From Polaromonas sp. (lineage in GTDB: Bacteria; Pseudomonadota; Gammaproteobacteria; Burkholderiales; Burkholderiaceae_C), in NCBI GenBank assembly GCA_013823635.1, contig PNML01000007.1, forward strand, positions 1-59,408: a stretch of DNA of 59,408 nt. The letters are read 5' to 3'. Below, piece by piece: positions 27,902 through 36,705 of the stretch (positions within the stretch are counted from its first letter, which is position 1; each line of letters begins with the position of its first letter). The position numbers were made by a program, and so were the translations under genes. The notes beneath the pieces are model-generated. The model did no database searches. It saw only the letters and a list, made by a program, of their open reading frames with translations, and was not told the origin of the DNA.

Positions 27902-28363
27902 ATGGACTTGGTGTTGTGGCGCCATGCCGAAGCGCAGGATGGGACCCCCGATGGCCAGGACATGGCCCGAAAGCTCACACCCAAGGGCGTGAAGCAGGCC
28001 AAGCGCATGGGTGCGTGGCTGGATCAGCACCTGCCCGCATCGGCGCGGGTGGTGTGCAGCCCTGCTGCCCGCACCGTGCAGACGGTGGAGTGGCTGGGGC
28101 GGCCCTTCCACATCCGGCCCGGGTTGGCGCCCGATGCCAGCCCCCTGGCATTGCGTGAGCTGGTGGATTGGCCCCAGGCCGGTGGCCTGACCCTGGTGGT
28201 GGGCCATCAACCCACCTTGGGTCAGGTCGTGGCCCAGTTGCTGGGCTTGCCGACGGGCGAGTGCGCCATCAAGAAAGGTTCGGTGTGGTGGTTGCGCCAC
28301 CGCGTGCGCGATGGTGAGCCCCAAACCACCCTGGTCACGGTACAAAGCCCCGATCTGGTCTGA
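27902..28363 (+). CDS. sixA: SixA-like phosphohistidine phosphatase
   Basis: The 153-aa histidine phosphatase has the RHG-type motif LVLWRHAEAQDG at the N-terminus, CSPAARTVQT, and the second catalytic histidine in VVGHQPTLGQV. Short length and lack of extra domains match SixA, which removes phosphate from histidines of phosphorelay or PTS proteins. It begins 5 nt after ppk, whose enzyme works through a phosphohistidine, so a functional link is possible. It converges on ppx. Confidence 0.88.
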   Translation: MDLVLWRHAEAQDGTPDGQDMARKLTPKGVKQAKRMGAWLDQHLPASARVVCSPAARTVQTVEWLGRPFHIRPGLAPDASPLALRELVDWPQAGGLTLVVGHQPTLGQVVAQLLGLPTGECAIKKGSVWWLRHRVRDGEPQTTLVTVQSPDLV

Positions 28364-28407
28364 CCACCGGGTGATCCGGCCCGCCGGTGTGCGTCAGGCG
28401 GTGAGCG

Positions 28408-29892
28408 TCATTCGAAGGTGTAGGTCATTTTCCAGCCCACCTTCTGCCAGGCCAGGGCTTCTTCCTGGATCAGCCAGGCCGACTGGGGGTGGTGGTACGC
28501 CCAGCCCACGTCGGCCACCAGTTTGATTTGCCGGGGCTTGAACTGCACCGAAATGGCCCGGTGGTCGGGGTCGCGCCGGGCGTGGCACAGCAGCACCGCC
28601 AGGCGCAGGCAGACCAGCTGCTTGACCAGCAGTTCGTCGCCCAGCCAGTGCTCCAGTTTGCGCAGTTTGCCCCGCTGGCCCAGCACCAGCAGGCTCAGGC
28701 GCTGCAGTTCGGCCATGGAGAAACCAGGGGCATCCACATGCTCCAGCACGTAGGCGCCATGGTGGTGCGCGTCGTCGTGGGAAATGTGCACCCCCAGCTC
28801 GTGCAGTCGGGCCGCCCAGTCCAGCTTCTTGGAGTGGCGTTCATTGTGGGCGTTGGGGGCTGCGATCTGGCCAAACAGGGCAGAGGCCACCATGCTCACC
28901 CGGCGGGCCTGAGCCGCATCCACCGAGAAGCGCTGGCTCAGCCATTGCACGGTGCGCTCGCGGACATCGGACACGTCGGATTCCCGGTCGATCAGGTCGT
29001 ACAGCGCCCCATTGCGCAACGCCCCCTGGGCAGGCTGCATGTGCTCAATGTCAAACAGGTCAAACACGGCCTGCAGCACGCTGAGACCGCCACCGATGAC
29101 CTGTTTGCGCTCGTCCTTGATGCCTTCCAGCCGCAGGTTGTCCACGTTCTGGGCCTTGATGAGCTTGTCGCGCAACCAGTCCAGGGCTTCTCGGGTGATG
29201 GTGTCGTCCGTTCGGCCATTGGCCAGCAGCACGTCGGATATGGCGCCCACTGTGCCTGACGAGCCGTAGGCCACGTCCCATTGACTGCGGGGGAACATGT
29301 CCAACGCCTCGTCCAGCACGGCTTGGGCGGCAATTTCAGCCGTTTTGAAGGCCTGCGGTGTGAAGACGTTGTTGGGGAAATATTTGGCCGACCAGGCCAC
29401 GCTGCCCAGGCGGAAGGAGTCCATGGCCTTGGCCTGAAAGCCCTGGCCCATGATGAGCTCGGTCGATCGGCCCCCGATGTCCACGACCAGGCGACGCTCG
29501 TCCGACTGGGGCAACAGGCGGGAAACACCCTGGTAAATCAGGCGCGCCTCTTCCAGGCCGGAAATCACCTCAATGGGAAAGCCCAGGATCTGCTGGGCGC
29601 GCTGGATGAACACGTCGCGGTTGCGGGCTTCACGCAAGGTCTGGGTGGCGACGGCGCGCACCTGGCTGCGGTCAAAACCCTTGATGCGCTCGGCAAAACG
29701 GGCCAGGCAGTCCCAACCCCGTTGCATGGCGATGTCGTTGAGGGTGCGGTCCTCGCCCAGGCCGCTGCCCTGGCGCACACCTTCTTTCAGGTACTCGACG
29801 CGTTGGATGTGACCGTGGTCGTAGCGACCGATTTCCAGCCTGAAGCTGTTGGAGCCGAGATCGACTGCGGCGAGTAGGGTTCCGTTTTGCAT
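28408..29892 (-). CDS. ppx: Exopolyphosphatase (Ppx/GppA family)
   Basis: The 494-aa member of the sugar kinase/Hsp70 superfamily trims phosphate from polyphosphate chains (or pppGpp in GppA proteins). Motifs: phosphate-1 AAVDLGSNSFRLEIG, VRAVATQTLREARN, SGLEEARLIYQGV, phosphate-2 VVDIGGRSTELIMG and GSSGTVGA. The C-terminal half is an HD-like helical domain (HELGVHISHDDAHHHGAYVL), as in long Ppx proteins. Start ATG 29892 (MQNGTLLAAVDLG). The proximity of ppk and the pst genes favours the polyphosphatase role. It is divergent from pstS. Confidence 0.92.
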   Translation of the reverse strand: MQNGTLLAAVDLGSNSFRLEIGRYDHGHIQRVEYLKEGVRQGSGLGEDRTLNDIAMQRGWDCLARFAERIKGFDRSQVRAVATQTLREARNRDVFIQRAQQILGFPIEVISGLEEARLIYQGVSRLLPQSDERRLVVDIGGRSTELIMGQGFQAKAMDSFRLGSVAWSAKYFPNNVFTPQAFKTAEIAAQAVLDEALDMFPRSQWDVAYGSSGTVGAISDVLLANGRTDDTITREALDWLRDKLIKAQNVDNLRLEGIKDERKQVIGGGLSVLQAVFDLFDIEHMQPAQGALRNGALYDLIDRESDVSDVRERTVQWLSQRFSVDAAQARRVSMVASALFGQIAAPNAHNERHSKKLDWAARLHELGVHISHDDAHHHGAYVLEHVDAPGFSMAELQRLSLLVLGQRGKLRKLEHWLGDELLVKQLVCLRLAVLLCHARRDPDHRAISVQFKPRQIKLVADVGWAYHHPQSAWLIQEEALAWQKVGWKMTYTFE

Positions 29893-30009
29893 GGGCGTGT
29901 GCTGGGTGTGGGCTGGAGCATAGCACCGGCCTGTGGCAGCACCGAATGGCTCGCCGCGGGGCTGTTGGAGGGGTGATGTCTGGTGGCGGATGGGTGCCAA
30001 ATGGCGCGT

Positions 30010-30043
30010 TTGTCACGGCAATGTCACAAAAGCTTCCTAAAGT
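30010..30043 (+). promoter_or_regulatory. Predicted Pho box and -10 of the pst operon
   Basis: Two GTCAC units are 11 bp apart (30012 and 30023, in TTTGTCACGGCAATGTCACA). TAAAGT (30038-30043) follows 10 bp after the second. This is the expected PhoB-activated promoter of pstS. Confidence 0.75.
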
Positions 30044-30077
30044 TGCGTTCATCTTGTCAACCACCGAAAGGATTCAC

Positions 30078-31112
30078 ATGAAACGCTTGTTCCTCAAGAC
30101 CGTCGCCGCCTCTGTGGCCGCACTGGCCACCCTGTCTTATGGCACATCTGCCCTGGCCGCTGACATCACGGGTGCTGGCGCGACCTTTCCTTTCCCTGTG
30201 TACGCCAAGTGGGCCGAGGCCTACAAAGCCGCCACCGGCACGGGCTTGAACTACCAGTCCATCGGTTCGTCGGGTGGCATCCGCCAGATCCGCGCCAAAA
30301 CCGTGGCCTTTGGTGCCACCGACGCGCCCGTGAAAGGTGAAGACCTGGACAAGGACGGCATGGTGCAGTTCCCCGCCATCATTGGCGGCACGGTGCCCGT
30401 GTTCAACCTGGACGGTTTCAAGCCCGGCGAGCTGCGCATCAGCGGTCCGGTGCTGGCCGACATGTTCCTGGGCAACATCACCAAATGGAACGATGCCAAG
30501 CTGGCTGCCTTGAACCCCGGCAAGAACCTGCCCGACCAGGCCGTGACCATTGTTCACCGCGCCGATGGATCGGGCACCACCTTCAACTTCACCGACTACC
30601 TCAGCGCCATCAGCAAAGACTGGGCCGACAAGGTGGGCAAGGGTGCCGCCGTCAAGTGGCCCGCCGCTTCCTCGGTGGGGGGCAAGGGCAACGAAGGTGT
30701 GGCCGCCAACGTCACCCGCGTGAAAGGCTCTCTGGGCTATGTGGAATACGCCTACGTCAAGAAGAACAACATCCCCTACCTGCAGCTGTTGAACGCCGAT
30801 GGCAAGTACGTGTCCCCCGACGACAAGACGTTCGCCGCCGCCGCGTCGGGTGTGGATTGGTCCAGCGTGCCCGGCATGGGTGTGTCCATGGTGAACGCCA
30901 AGGGCGCCGAGAGCTGGCCCATCAGCACGGCCTCGTTCATCCTGATGTACAAGGAACCCGCCGACAAAGCCCAATCGGCCGAAGTGCTCAAGTTTTTTGA
31001 CTGGGCTTTCAAGAACGGCAAGAAAATGGCGATCGACTTGGATTACGTGCCGCTGCCAGACAGCCTGACCAACGACATCCGCTCCAAAGTCTGGTCTCAG
31101 ATCAAAAACTGA
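30078..31112 (+). CDS. pstS: Phosphate ABC transporter substrate-binding protein PstS
   Basis: Periplasmic high-affinity phosphate-binding protein of 344 aa. It has a cleavable signal peptide (VAASVAALATLSYGTSALAA) and the phosphate-site motifs GAGATFPFPVYAKW, IGSSGGIRQI, FGATDAPV, VHRADGSGTTFNFTDYL, GNEGVAANV and GSLGYVEYAY. First gene of pstSCAB-phoUBR behind a Pho box. A stem-loop follows it, as often seen where pstS is expressed above the membrane subunits. Confidence 0.96.
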   Translation: MKRLFLKTVAASVAALATLSYGTSALAADITGAGATFPFPVYAKWAEAYKAATGTGLNYQSIGSSGGIRQIRAKTVAFGATDAPVKGEDLDKDGMVQFPAIIGGTVPVFNLDGFKPGELRISGPVLADMFLGNITKWNDAKLAALNPGKNLPDQAVTIVHRADGSGTTFNFTDYLSAISKDWADKVGKGAAVKWPAASSVGGKGNEGVAANVTRVKGSLGYVEYAYVKKNNIPYLQLLNADGKYVSPDDKTFAAAASGVDWSSVPGMGVSMVNAKGAESWPISTASFILMYKEPADKAQSAEVLKFFDWAFKNGKKMAIDLDYVPLPDSLTNDIRSKVWSQIKN

Positions 31113-31135
31113 GCCTGATCGGGTGACATCAACCG

Positions 31136-31172
31136 CCTGCCAGCGTGCGTTTGCGTGCTGGCGGGTTTTTTT
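31136..31172 (+). terminator. Intercistronic hairpin (attenuator) between pstS and pstC
   Basis: CCTGCCAGC (31136-31144) pairs with GCTGGCGGG (31157-31165, one G-T pair), followed by TTTTTTT. It probably stops part of the transcripts so that PstS is made in excess. Confidence 0.7.
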
Positions 31173-31196
31173 GCACACACCCCGTCAGGAGTTTGC

Positions 31197-32201
31197 ATGA
31201 GCAGTGTGGGAACAACCATGAGCGCGCAACCTGTGGCATCTGCCCAATCCGACAACCCCAACATGGTGGCCATTGCGCAGCAGCAGCGATGGCAGGATGC
31301 CGTGTTCCACCGTGTGACACAGGGCTTTTCGCTGTTGGTGCTGGCAGCGTTGGTCGGCATCATCGTGTCGCTGTTCATCAACGCCTGGCCATCGTTCCAG
31401 AAATTCGGCTTCCAGTTCATCTGGCGGGTGGAGTGGGACATCATCAACGAAGAGTTTGGCGCGGCCATTGCCATCTTCGGCACCCTGGCCAGCGCCGGCA
31501 TTGCGCTGCTGATTGCCGTGCCCCTGGCGTTTGGTGTGGCGCTGTTCCTCACCGAGAACTGTCCCGTGGCCTTGCGCCGCCCGCTGGGCACCGCCATTGA
31601 GTTGCTGGCGGCCGTGCCGTCCATCATTTACGGCATGTTCGGCCTGTTTGTGTTTGCGCCCGTGTTTGCCGAGTACGGACAGCCCGCCATGCAGTCCACC
31701 TTGGGGCAGATGCCCCTGATTGGCCCCCTGTTTGGTGGTGCCACCAACGGCATTGGCATTCTGGCGGCGGGCATTGTCCTGGCCTTCATGGTGCTGCCGT
31801 TCATTGCGGCCGTCATGCGCGATGTGTTTGCCATCGTGCCACCCATCCTGCGCGAGTCGGCCTACGGCCTGGGCTGCACCACCTGGGAAGTGGTGCGCAA
31901 AGTGGTGCTGCCCTACACCCAAAAAGGTGTGGTGGGCGGTGTGATGCTGGGCCTGGGCCGCGCGTTGGGTGAGACCATGGCCGTGACCTTTGTGATCGGC
32001 AATGCCAACCGCATGCCCAACTCGCTGTTTTCACCCGGGACGTCGATTGCCTCCACCCTGGCCAACGAGTTCGGCGAAGCGGCGGACTTTCACCTGTCCA
32101 CCCTGTTTGCGCTGGGCTTCATGCTGTTTGTCATCACCTTCGTGGTGCTGGCCGCGGCAAAAATCATGCTATTGAGGTCGGAAAAGGCTCGTGGCGCTTG
32201 A
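31197..32201 (+). CDS. pstC: Phosphate ABC transporter permease PstC
   Basis: Inner-membrane permease of 334 aa with about six spans and the cytoplasmic EAA loop (ESAYGLGCTTWEVVRKVVLP). AAVPSIIYGMFGLFVF and GRALGETMAVTFVIGNAN are family signatures. Start ATG 31197 has AGGAG upstream. The last two codons and the TGA stop lie inside a copy of the dispersed repeat, so the protein's end (RSEKARGA) was apparently set by that element. Confidence 0.94.
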   Translation: MSSVGTTMSAQPVASAQSDNPNMVAIAQQQRWQDAVFHRVTQGFSLLVLAALVGIIVSLFINAWPSFQKFGFQFIWRVEWDIINEEFGAAIAIFGTLASAGIALLIAVPLAFGVALFLTENCPVALRRPLGTAIELLAAVPSIIYGMFGLFVFAPVFAEYGQPAMQSTLGQMPLIGPLFGGATNGIGILAAGIVLAFMVLPFIAAVMRDVFAIVPPILRESAYGLGCTTWEVVRKVVLPYTQKGVVGGVMLGLGRALGETMAVTFVIGNANRMPNSLFSPGTSIASTLANEFGEAADFHLSTLFALGFMLFVITFVVLAAAKIMLLRSEKARGA

Positions 32202-32221
32202 TGCAATTGAATAGTTTGCTA
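32195..32221 (-). repeat. TAGC-N20-AGCG dispersed element, pstC/pstA copy
   Basis: The minus strand reads TAGCAAACTATTCAATTG...TCAAGCG. It supplies the pstC stop codon on one side and ends 8 nt before the pstA ATG. On the plus strand TTGATG, 16 nt, TATATA resembles a promoter, and no Shine-Dalgarno lies between it and pstA. Confidence 0.7.
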
Positions 32222-32229
32222 TATAAAAT

Positions 32230-33084
32230 ATGAACTTCAATCAATCACTCTACCAACGCCGCCAGCGTGCCAACACCATTGGCCTGGCGTTGTCCATGGG
32301 GGCCATGGGTCTGGGCCTGGCGGTGCTGCTGTGGATTTTGTCGGTGTTGTTCTACAACGGCTTTTCGGCCATCGACGCCAACCTCTTCACCCAGTCCACC
32401 CCCGCGCCCGGCTCAGAGGGCGGCGGCCTGGCCAATGCCATTGTGGGCAGCCTGATGATGCTGGGTTTTTCGGTGCTGGTGTCCACGCCGGTGGGCGTAC
32501 TGGCCGGGGTGTACCTGGCTGAGTACGGCGACGAAAGCAAAACCGCCGAGCTGACCCGTTTCGTGACCGACATCATGCTGTCGGCACCCTCCATCGTGCT
32601 GGGCCTGTTTGTGTACGCCATCGTGGTGGCGCCCATGGGGCAGTTCTCGGGCTGGGCCGGCAGCTTGGCGCTGTCCCTGATCGCCATTCCGGTGGTGGTC
32701 CGCACCACGGAAAACATGCTTCGGCTGGTACCCGGCAGCTTGCGGGAGGCGGCCTTTGCCCTGGGCGCACCCCGTTGGAAGGTGGCCACCATGGTGACGC
32801 TGCGTGCCGCCAAGAGCGGTGTCATCACCGGTCTGCTGCTGGCCATTGCCCGCATCAGCGGTGAAACCGCGCCCCTGCTGTTCACCGCGCTCAACAACCA
32901 GTTTTTCAGCACCAACATGGGCGCGCCCATGGCCAACCTGCCCGTGGTGATTTTCCAGTTCGCCATGAGCCCCTATGACAACTGGGTGCGCCTGGCCTGG
33001 GGTGGCGCGTTGCTGATCACCCTGGCCGTGCTGGTGCTGAACATCCTTGCCCGGGTGTTCTTCCGCGAGAAAGTTTCCGCCTGA
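32230..33084 (+). CDS. pstA: Phosphate ABC transporter permease PstA
   Basis: The 284-aa partner of PstC has about six spans and the EAA loop [20 protein letters not shown]. Other features are [43 protein letters not shown] and [13 protein letters not shown]. The repeat-derived leader before its ATG has no Shine-Dalgarno; translation may rely on coupling to pstC or on the AU-rich leader. Confidence 0.94.
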   Translation: MNFNQSLYQRRQRANTIGLALSMGAMGLGLAVLLWILSVLFYNGFSAIDANLFTQSTPAPGSEGGGLANAIVGSLMMLGFSVLVSTPVGVLAGVYLAEYGDESKTAELTRFVTDIMLSAPSIVLGLFVYAIVVAPMGQFSGWAGSLALSLIAIPVVVRTTENMLRLVPGSLREAAFALGAPRWKVATMVTLRAAKSGVITGLLLAIARISGETAPLLFTALNNQFFSTNMGAPMANLPVVIFQFAMSPYDNWVRLAWGGALLITLAVLVLNILARVFFREKVSA

Positions 33085-33156
33085 TCGGTCCGTCACGGGC
33101 GGCTGAAGCCACCATGCCGGCTGCCCGTCACTTCACCCACACCTGGACGCACCCAA

Positions 33157-33933
33157 ATGCCCAACCACATGACTGTCACCCCCAACGCCATTGAGGTGCG
33201 CAACCTCAACTTTTTCTATGGAAAGTTCCAAGGCCTGAAGAATGTCAACCTCGACATTCCGGAAAAAAAGGTCACGGCTTTCATTGGCCCTTCCGGTTGC
33301 GGCAAGTCCACGCTGCTGCGCACGCTCAACCGCATGTACAGCCTGTACCCGGGCCAGCGGGCCGAAGGCGAAATCAATTTTTATGGCCAAAACATCCTGG
33401 ATGCCAAGCAAGACTTGAATTTGCTGCGTGCCCGCATTGGCATGGTGTTTCAAAAGCCCACGCCCTTTCCCATGACGATTTACGACAACATTGCCTTTGG
33501 CGTGAAGTTGTACGAAAACCTGAGCAAGAGCGACATGGACGACCGTGTGGAATGGGCCTTGTCCAAGGCAGCGCTGTGGAATGAAGTGAAAGACAAGCTG
33601 GGCCAGAACGGCTTGTCCCTTTCTGGCGGACAACAGCAGCGCCTGTGCATAGCGCGCAGCGTGGCGGTGAAACCGTCGGTGCTGCTGCTGGATGAGCCCA
33701 CTTCGGCCTTGGACCCCATCTCCACCGCCAAAGTGGAAGAATTGGTGCATGAGCTGAAGAACGACTACACCATCGCCATCGTGACCCACAACATGCAGCA
33801 GGCGGCCCGCTGCAGTGACTTCACCGCCTACATGTACCTGGGTGAGCTGATGGAAATTGGGGTCACCGAAGAGCTGTTCTTCAAGCCCAAACGCACAGAG
33901 ACGGAAGACTACATCACAGGAAGGTTTGGTTGA
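33157..33933 (+). CDS. pstB: Phosphate ABC transporter ATP-binding protein PstB
   Basis: The 258-aa ABC ATPase has Walker [18 protein letters not shown]-loop [15 protein letters not shown], signature [14 protein letters not shown], Walker [14 protein letters not shown] and the switch histidine in [11 protein letters not shown]. It powers PstCA and, in known systems, relays transport status to PhoR through PhoU. Start ATG 33157; an internal ATG ([10 protein letters not shown], 33169) is an alternative. phoU begins 2 nt after its stop. Confidence 0.96.
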   Translation: MPNHMTVTPNAIEVRNLNFFYGKFQGLKNVNLDIPEKKVTAFIGPSGCGKSTLLRTLNRMYSLYPGQRAEGEINFYGQNILDAKQDLNLLRARIGMVFQKPTPFPMTIYDNIAFGVKLYENLSKSDMDDRVEWALSKAALWNEVKDKLGQNGLSLSGGQQQRLCIARSVAVKPSVLLLDEPTSALDPISTAKVEELVHELKNDYTIAIVTHNMQQAARCSDFTAYMYLGELMEIGVTEELFFKPKRTETEDYITGRFG

Positions 33934-33935
33934 TC

Positions 33936-34637
33936 ATGGGTGACAAACACATCTCCAGCCAGTTTGACAACGAACTGAACAGCATCTCCACCAAGGTCAT
34001 GGAAATGGGCGGCTTGGTCGAGGCCCAATTGCGCAACGCCTTCCATGCCCTGTTTGAACTCCATGCCGAGGTGGCCGATCAGGTGATCGAGCGGGAGGCG
34101 GGCGTGAACAGCCTGGAAGTGGAAATTGACCACGACATCTCTTCCACCATCGGCCGTCGTCAGCCCACCGCCCGGGATTTGCGCATGCTGCTGGCCATGG
34201 CCAAAATCACCGCCAACCTGGAGCGTGCTGGCGACGAGGTGACCAAAATTGCCCGCATGGTCAAGTTGATCATCGAGAGTGGTTCCGCCCGGTCTTTGCC
34301 CACCTCGGAGTTGCGCATGGCCTCCAACCTGGCGTCTGACCTGCTGCGGCGTGCCCTGGACGCGTTTGCGCGCCTGGACACGGACACAGCCCTGGTCATC
34401 ATCAAGGCCGATGACCAGATTGACCAGGAATACGACGGCTTCCTGCGCAAACTGATCACCTACATCATGGAAGACCCCCGGGCCATCTCGCCCAGCCTGA
34501 ACCTGTTGTTTTTGGCCAAGGCCATTGAGCGGGTGGGTGACCACGCCAAAAACATCGCTGAAAGCACCATCTATGTGGCCAAAGGGGCCGACGTGCGCCA
34601 CTTGGGCACCTCAGACATGGAGTCGGCCATCCGATGA
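33936..34637 (+). CDS. phoU: Phosphate signalling regulator PhoU
   Basis: The 233-aa protein is built of two three-helix PhoU repeats. Each carries the metal-site-like pattern (VNSLEVEIDHDISSTIGRR; ADDQIDQEYDGFLRK) and the ERAGDEVTKIARM / ERVGDHAKNIAE landmarks. It restrains PhoR when phosphate is ample. It follows pstB by two bases, and its stop overlaps the phoB start (ATGA). Confidence 0.95.
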   Translation: MGDKHISSQFDNELNSISTKVMEMGGLVEAQLRNAFHALFELHAEVADQVIEREAGVNSLEVEIDHDISSTIGRRQPTARDLRMLLAMAKITANLERAGDEVTKIARMVKLIIESGSARSLPTSELRMASNLASDLLRRALDAFARLDTDTALVIIKADDQIDQEYDGFLRKLITYIMEDPRAISPSLNLLFLAKAIERVGDHAKNIAESTIYVAKGADVRHLGTSDMESAIR

Positions 34638-35365
34638 GAAAGTTGCCCCGAATCCTGGTGGTGGAGGACGAGCCCGCCATCGCGGAACTGATTGCCGTCA
34701 ACCTCAAGCACAACGGATTTGCGCCCACGTTGGTGTTTGACGGAGAGGCTGCGCGCCGCGAGGTGGATGCAGAGCTGCCCGACATCATCCTGCTGGACTG
34801 GATGCTGCCGGGCGAAAGTGGTGCCTCTCTGGCCCGCAGCTGGCGGCAGCACGAGCGAACCAAGCAGGTGCCCATCCTGATGCTGACGGCCCGGTCTGAC
34901 GAATCGGACAAGGTCCAAGGCTTGGATGCCGGTGCCGACGACTACATCACCAAGCCCTTTTCCACCAAGGAACTGCTGGCGCGCATCCGTGCGGTCCTCA
35001 GGCGGCGTTCACCCGAGACGGTGGATGACGTGGTCCGGGTGGGAGAGTTGGTGCTGGACACCGCCACCCACCGTGTGAGTTTTCGGCAGCAGGAGCTCAA
35101 AATTGGCCCCACCGAGTTCAAGCTGCTGCACCACCTCATGAAAAACGCCGAGCGGGTGCACACCCGTGGCTCCCTGCTGGACAGGGTGTGGGGTGACCAC
35201 GTGTTCATCGAAGAGCGCACGGTGGACGTCCACATCAAGCGGTTGCGCGAGTCCCTGGGAGAGGCAGGCAGTTTGATCGAAACGGTACGGGGCGCGGGTT
35301 ATCGGCTTTCGGTCGTCGGGATGCGCGCTGCTGCGGTGGTTTCGGCGGACAATCCCGCCGCATGA
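34634..35365 (+). CDS. phoB: Phosphate regulon response regulator PhoB
   Basis: OmpR-family regulator of 243 aa. The receiver has acidic pocket E11-D12 and phospho-acceptor D55 (LLDWMLPGESG), with the conserved Lys in DDYITKPFSTKELLARI. The C-terminal winged helix includes IGPTEFKLLHHLMKNAERVHTR, SLLDRVWGDHVFIEERTVDVHI and VRGAGYRLS. It would bind the three Pho boxes described here. ATGA overlaps at both ends link it to phoU and phoR. Confidence 0.96.
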   Translation: MRKLPRILVVEDEPAIAELIAVNLKHNGFAPTLVFDGEAARREVDAELPDIILLDWMLPGESGASLARSWRQHERTKQVPILMLTARSDESDKVQGLDAGADDYITKPFSTKELLARIRAVLRRRSPETVDDVVRVGELVLDTATHRVSFRQQELKIGPTEFKLLHHLMKNAERVHTRGSLLDRVWGDHVFIEERTVDVHIKRLRESLGEAGSLIETVRGAGYRLSVVGMRAAAVVSADNPAA

Positions 35366-36705
35366 TTGCACGCTTTGTCGAGTTGCTGGGCTTCATGGCC
35401 CTTGGCACCCTGTGGGGGTGGTACGAGAGTTCCATTTTTTTGGTGTTCCTGGGGGCACTGGCGGGTGGGCTGACCTGGTTGAGCCTCGACAGCTGGCGCT
35501 TCCAAAAGGTGCTCATTTGGATGAAACGGGCCGATTGGACCAACGAACCCGCCGTGCCCCATGTGTGGGGTTTTCTGGTGGAAAAGGTCCGTCGCTTGCA
35601 AAAGCACCTGCAAGGCAAGGCCAAAGACAGTCAGGGCAGGCTGGATGAGTTCCTGTCGGCCATCCAGGCCTCACCCAATGGGGTGCTGCTGCTCGACAGT
35701 GAAGGGCGCATCGAGTGGAGCAACCAGACGGCGGCTGAGCACCTGGGCATAGACCCCCAACGCGACTTGCTGCAGCACGTCACCAACCTGATTCGCGACC
35801 CCGCTTTTTCCTCCTACCTGAACAACGGGGAGTTTCACAACGAGGTATCCATTGGCGGCGTGGGGGCCTCGGCCAGCAAACCGGTGATCATCTCCATTCG
35901 CATCCACCCCTACGGCAAGCGACGCAAGCTGTTGTTGTCACGGGACGTCACGGCGGTGCAGCAGGCGGAGGCCATGCGGCGGGATTTTGTGGCCAACGTG
36001 TCGCACGAAATCCGCACGCCGTTGACGGTGCTCAGTGGGTTTGTGGAAACCTTGCAGACCTTGCCCCTGAACGAAGAGGAACGGGCGAAATACCTGAGCC
36101 TGATGGGGCAACAGGCCGAACGCATGCAGACGCTGGTCAGCGACTTGCTCACCCTGTCCAAATTGGAAGGCAGCCCGACGCCCAACCGGCAGAGCCTGGT
36201 GCTCGCCAGTGAGCTGATCAACCGGTGTGTGGAGGAGGCACGGGGATTGTCTGAAGTCTTGAGCGGTGGGCGCCACACGCTGGTGGTGGATCTGCCAGTG
36301 GATGTTCAGCTGGCTGGCAGTGGTTCAGAACTCGCGAGCGCGCTGGGCAATTTGTTGAGCAACGCTGTTCGGTACACCCCAGCCGGCGGAAAAATCACCA
36401 CCGGTTTGCGTCAGATGCCCGATGGCGATGTGCGGATTTGGGTGGCCGACACCGGTGCCGGCATTGCACCCGAGCACATCCCCAGGCTGACCGAGCGTTT
36501 TTACCGCGTGGACCGAAGCCGCTCCAGGGAAACCGGTGGTACCGGCTTGGGGCTGGCCATTGTCAAACACGTGGTGCAGCGCCACGGAGGGCAGGTGCAG
36601 GTTGAGAGCCGATTGGGTGAGGGGTCGGTGTTCACTCTCCAACTGCCGGCAGACCGCGTTCGACCCCTGAGGCCTGAGCCTCGTAAGGTGCCTGCGAAGC
36701 GCTGA
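35362..36705 (+). CDS. phoR: Phosphate regulon sensor histidine kinase PhoR
   Basis: The 447-aa kinase has two N-terminal hydrophobic segments (about 10-40) without a sizeable periplasmic domain, a basic linker and a PAS domain (about 95-200). The dimerisation domain has H215 in NVSHEIRTPLTVLSGFVETL. The HATPase follows, with SNAVRYTPAGG, VADTGAGIAPEHIPRLTERFYR and GTGLGLAIVKHVV. This matches PhoR, which senses phosphate through PstSCAB-PhoU rather than directly. Its last 74 bp overlap the convergent membrane-protein gene. Confidence 0.95.
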   Translation: MIARFVELLGFMALGTLWGWYESSIFLVFLGALAGGLTWLSLDSWRFQKVLIWMKRADWTNEPAVPHVWGFLVEKVRRLQKHLQGKAKDSQGRLDEFLSAIQASPNGVLLLDSEGRIEWSNQTAAEHLGIDPQRDLLQHVTNLIRDPAFSSYLNNGEFHNEVSIGGVGASASKPVIISIRIHPYGKRRKLLLSRDVTAVQQAEAMRRDFVANVSHEIRTPLTVLSGFVETLQTLPLNEEERAKYLSLMGQQAERMQTLVSDLLTLSKLEGSPTPNRQSLVLASELINRCVEEARGLSEVLSGGRHTLVVDLPVDVQLAGSGSELASALGNLLSNAVRYTPAGGKITTGLRQMPDGDVRIWVADTGAGIAPEHIPRLTERFYRVDRSRSRETGGTGLGLAIVKHVVQRHGGQVQVESRLGEGSVFTLQLPADRVRPLRPEPRKVPAKR

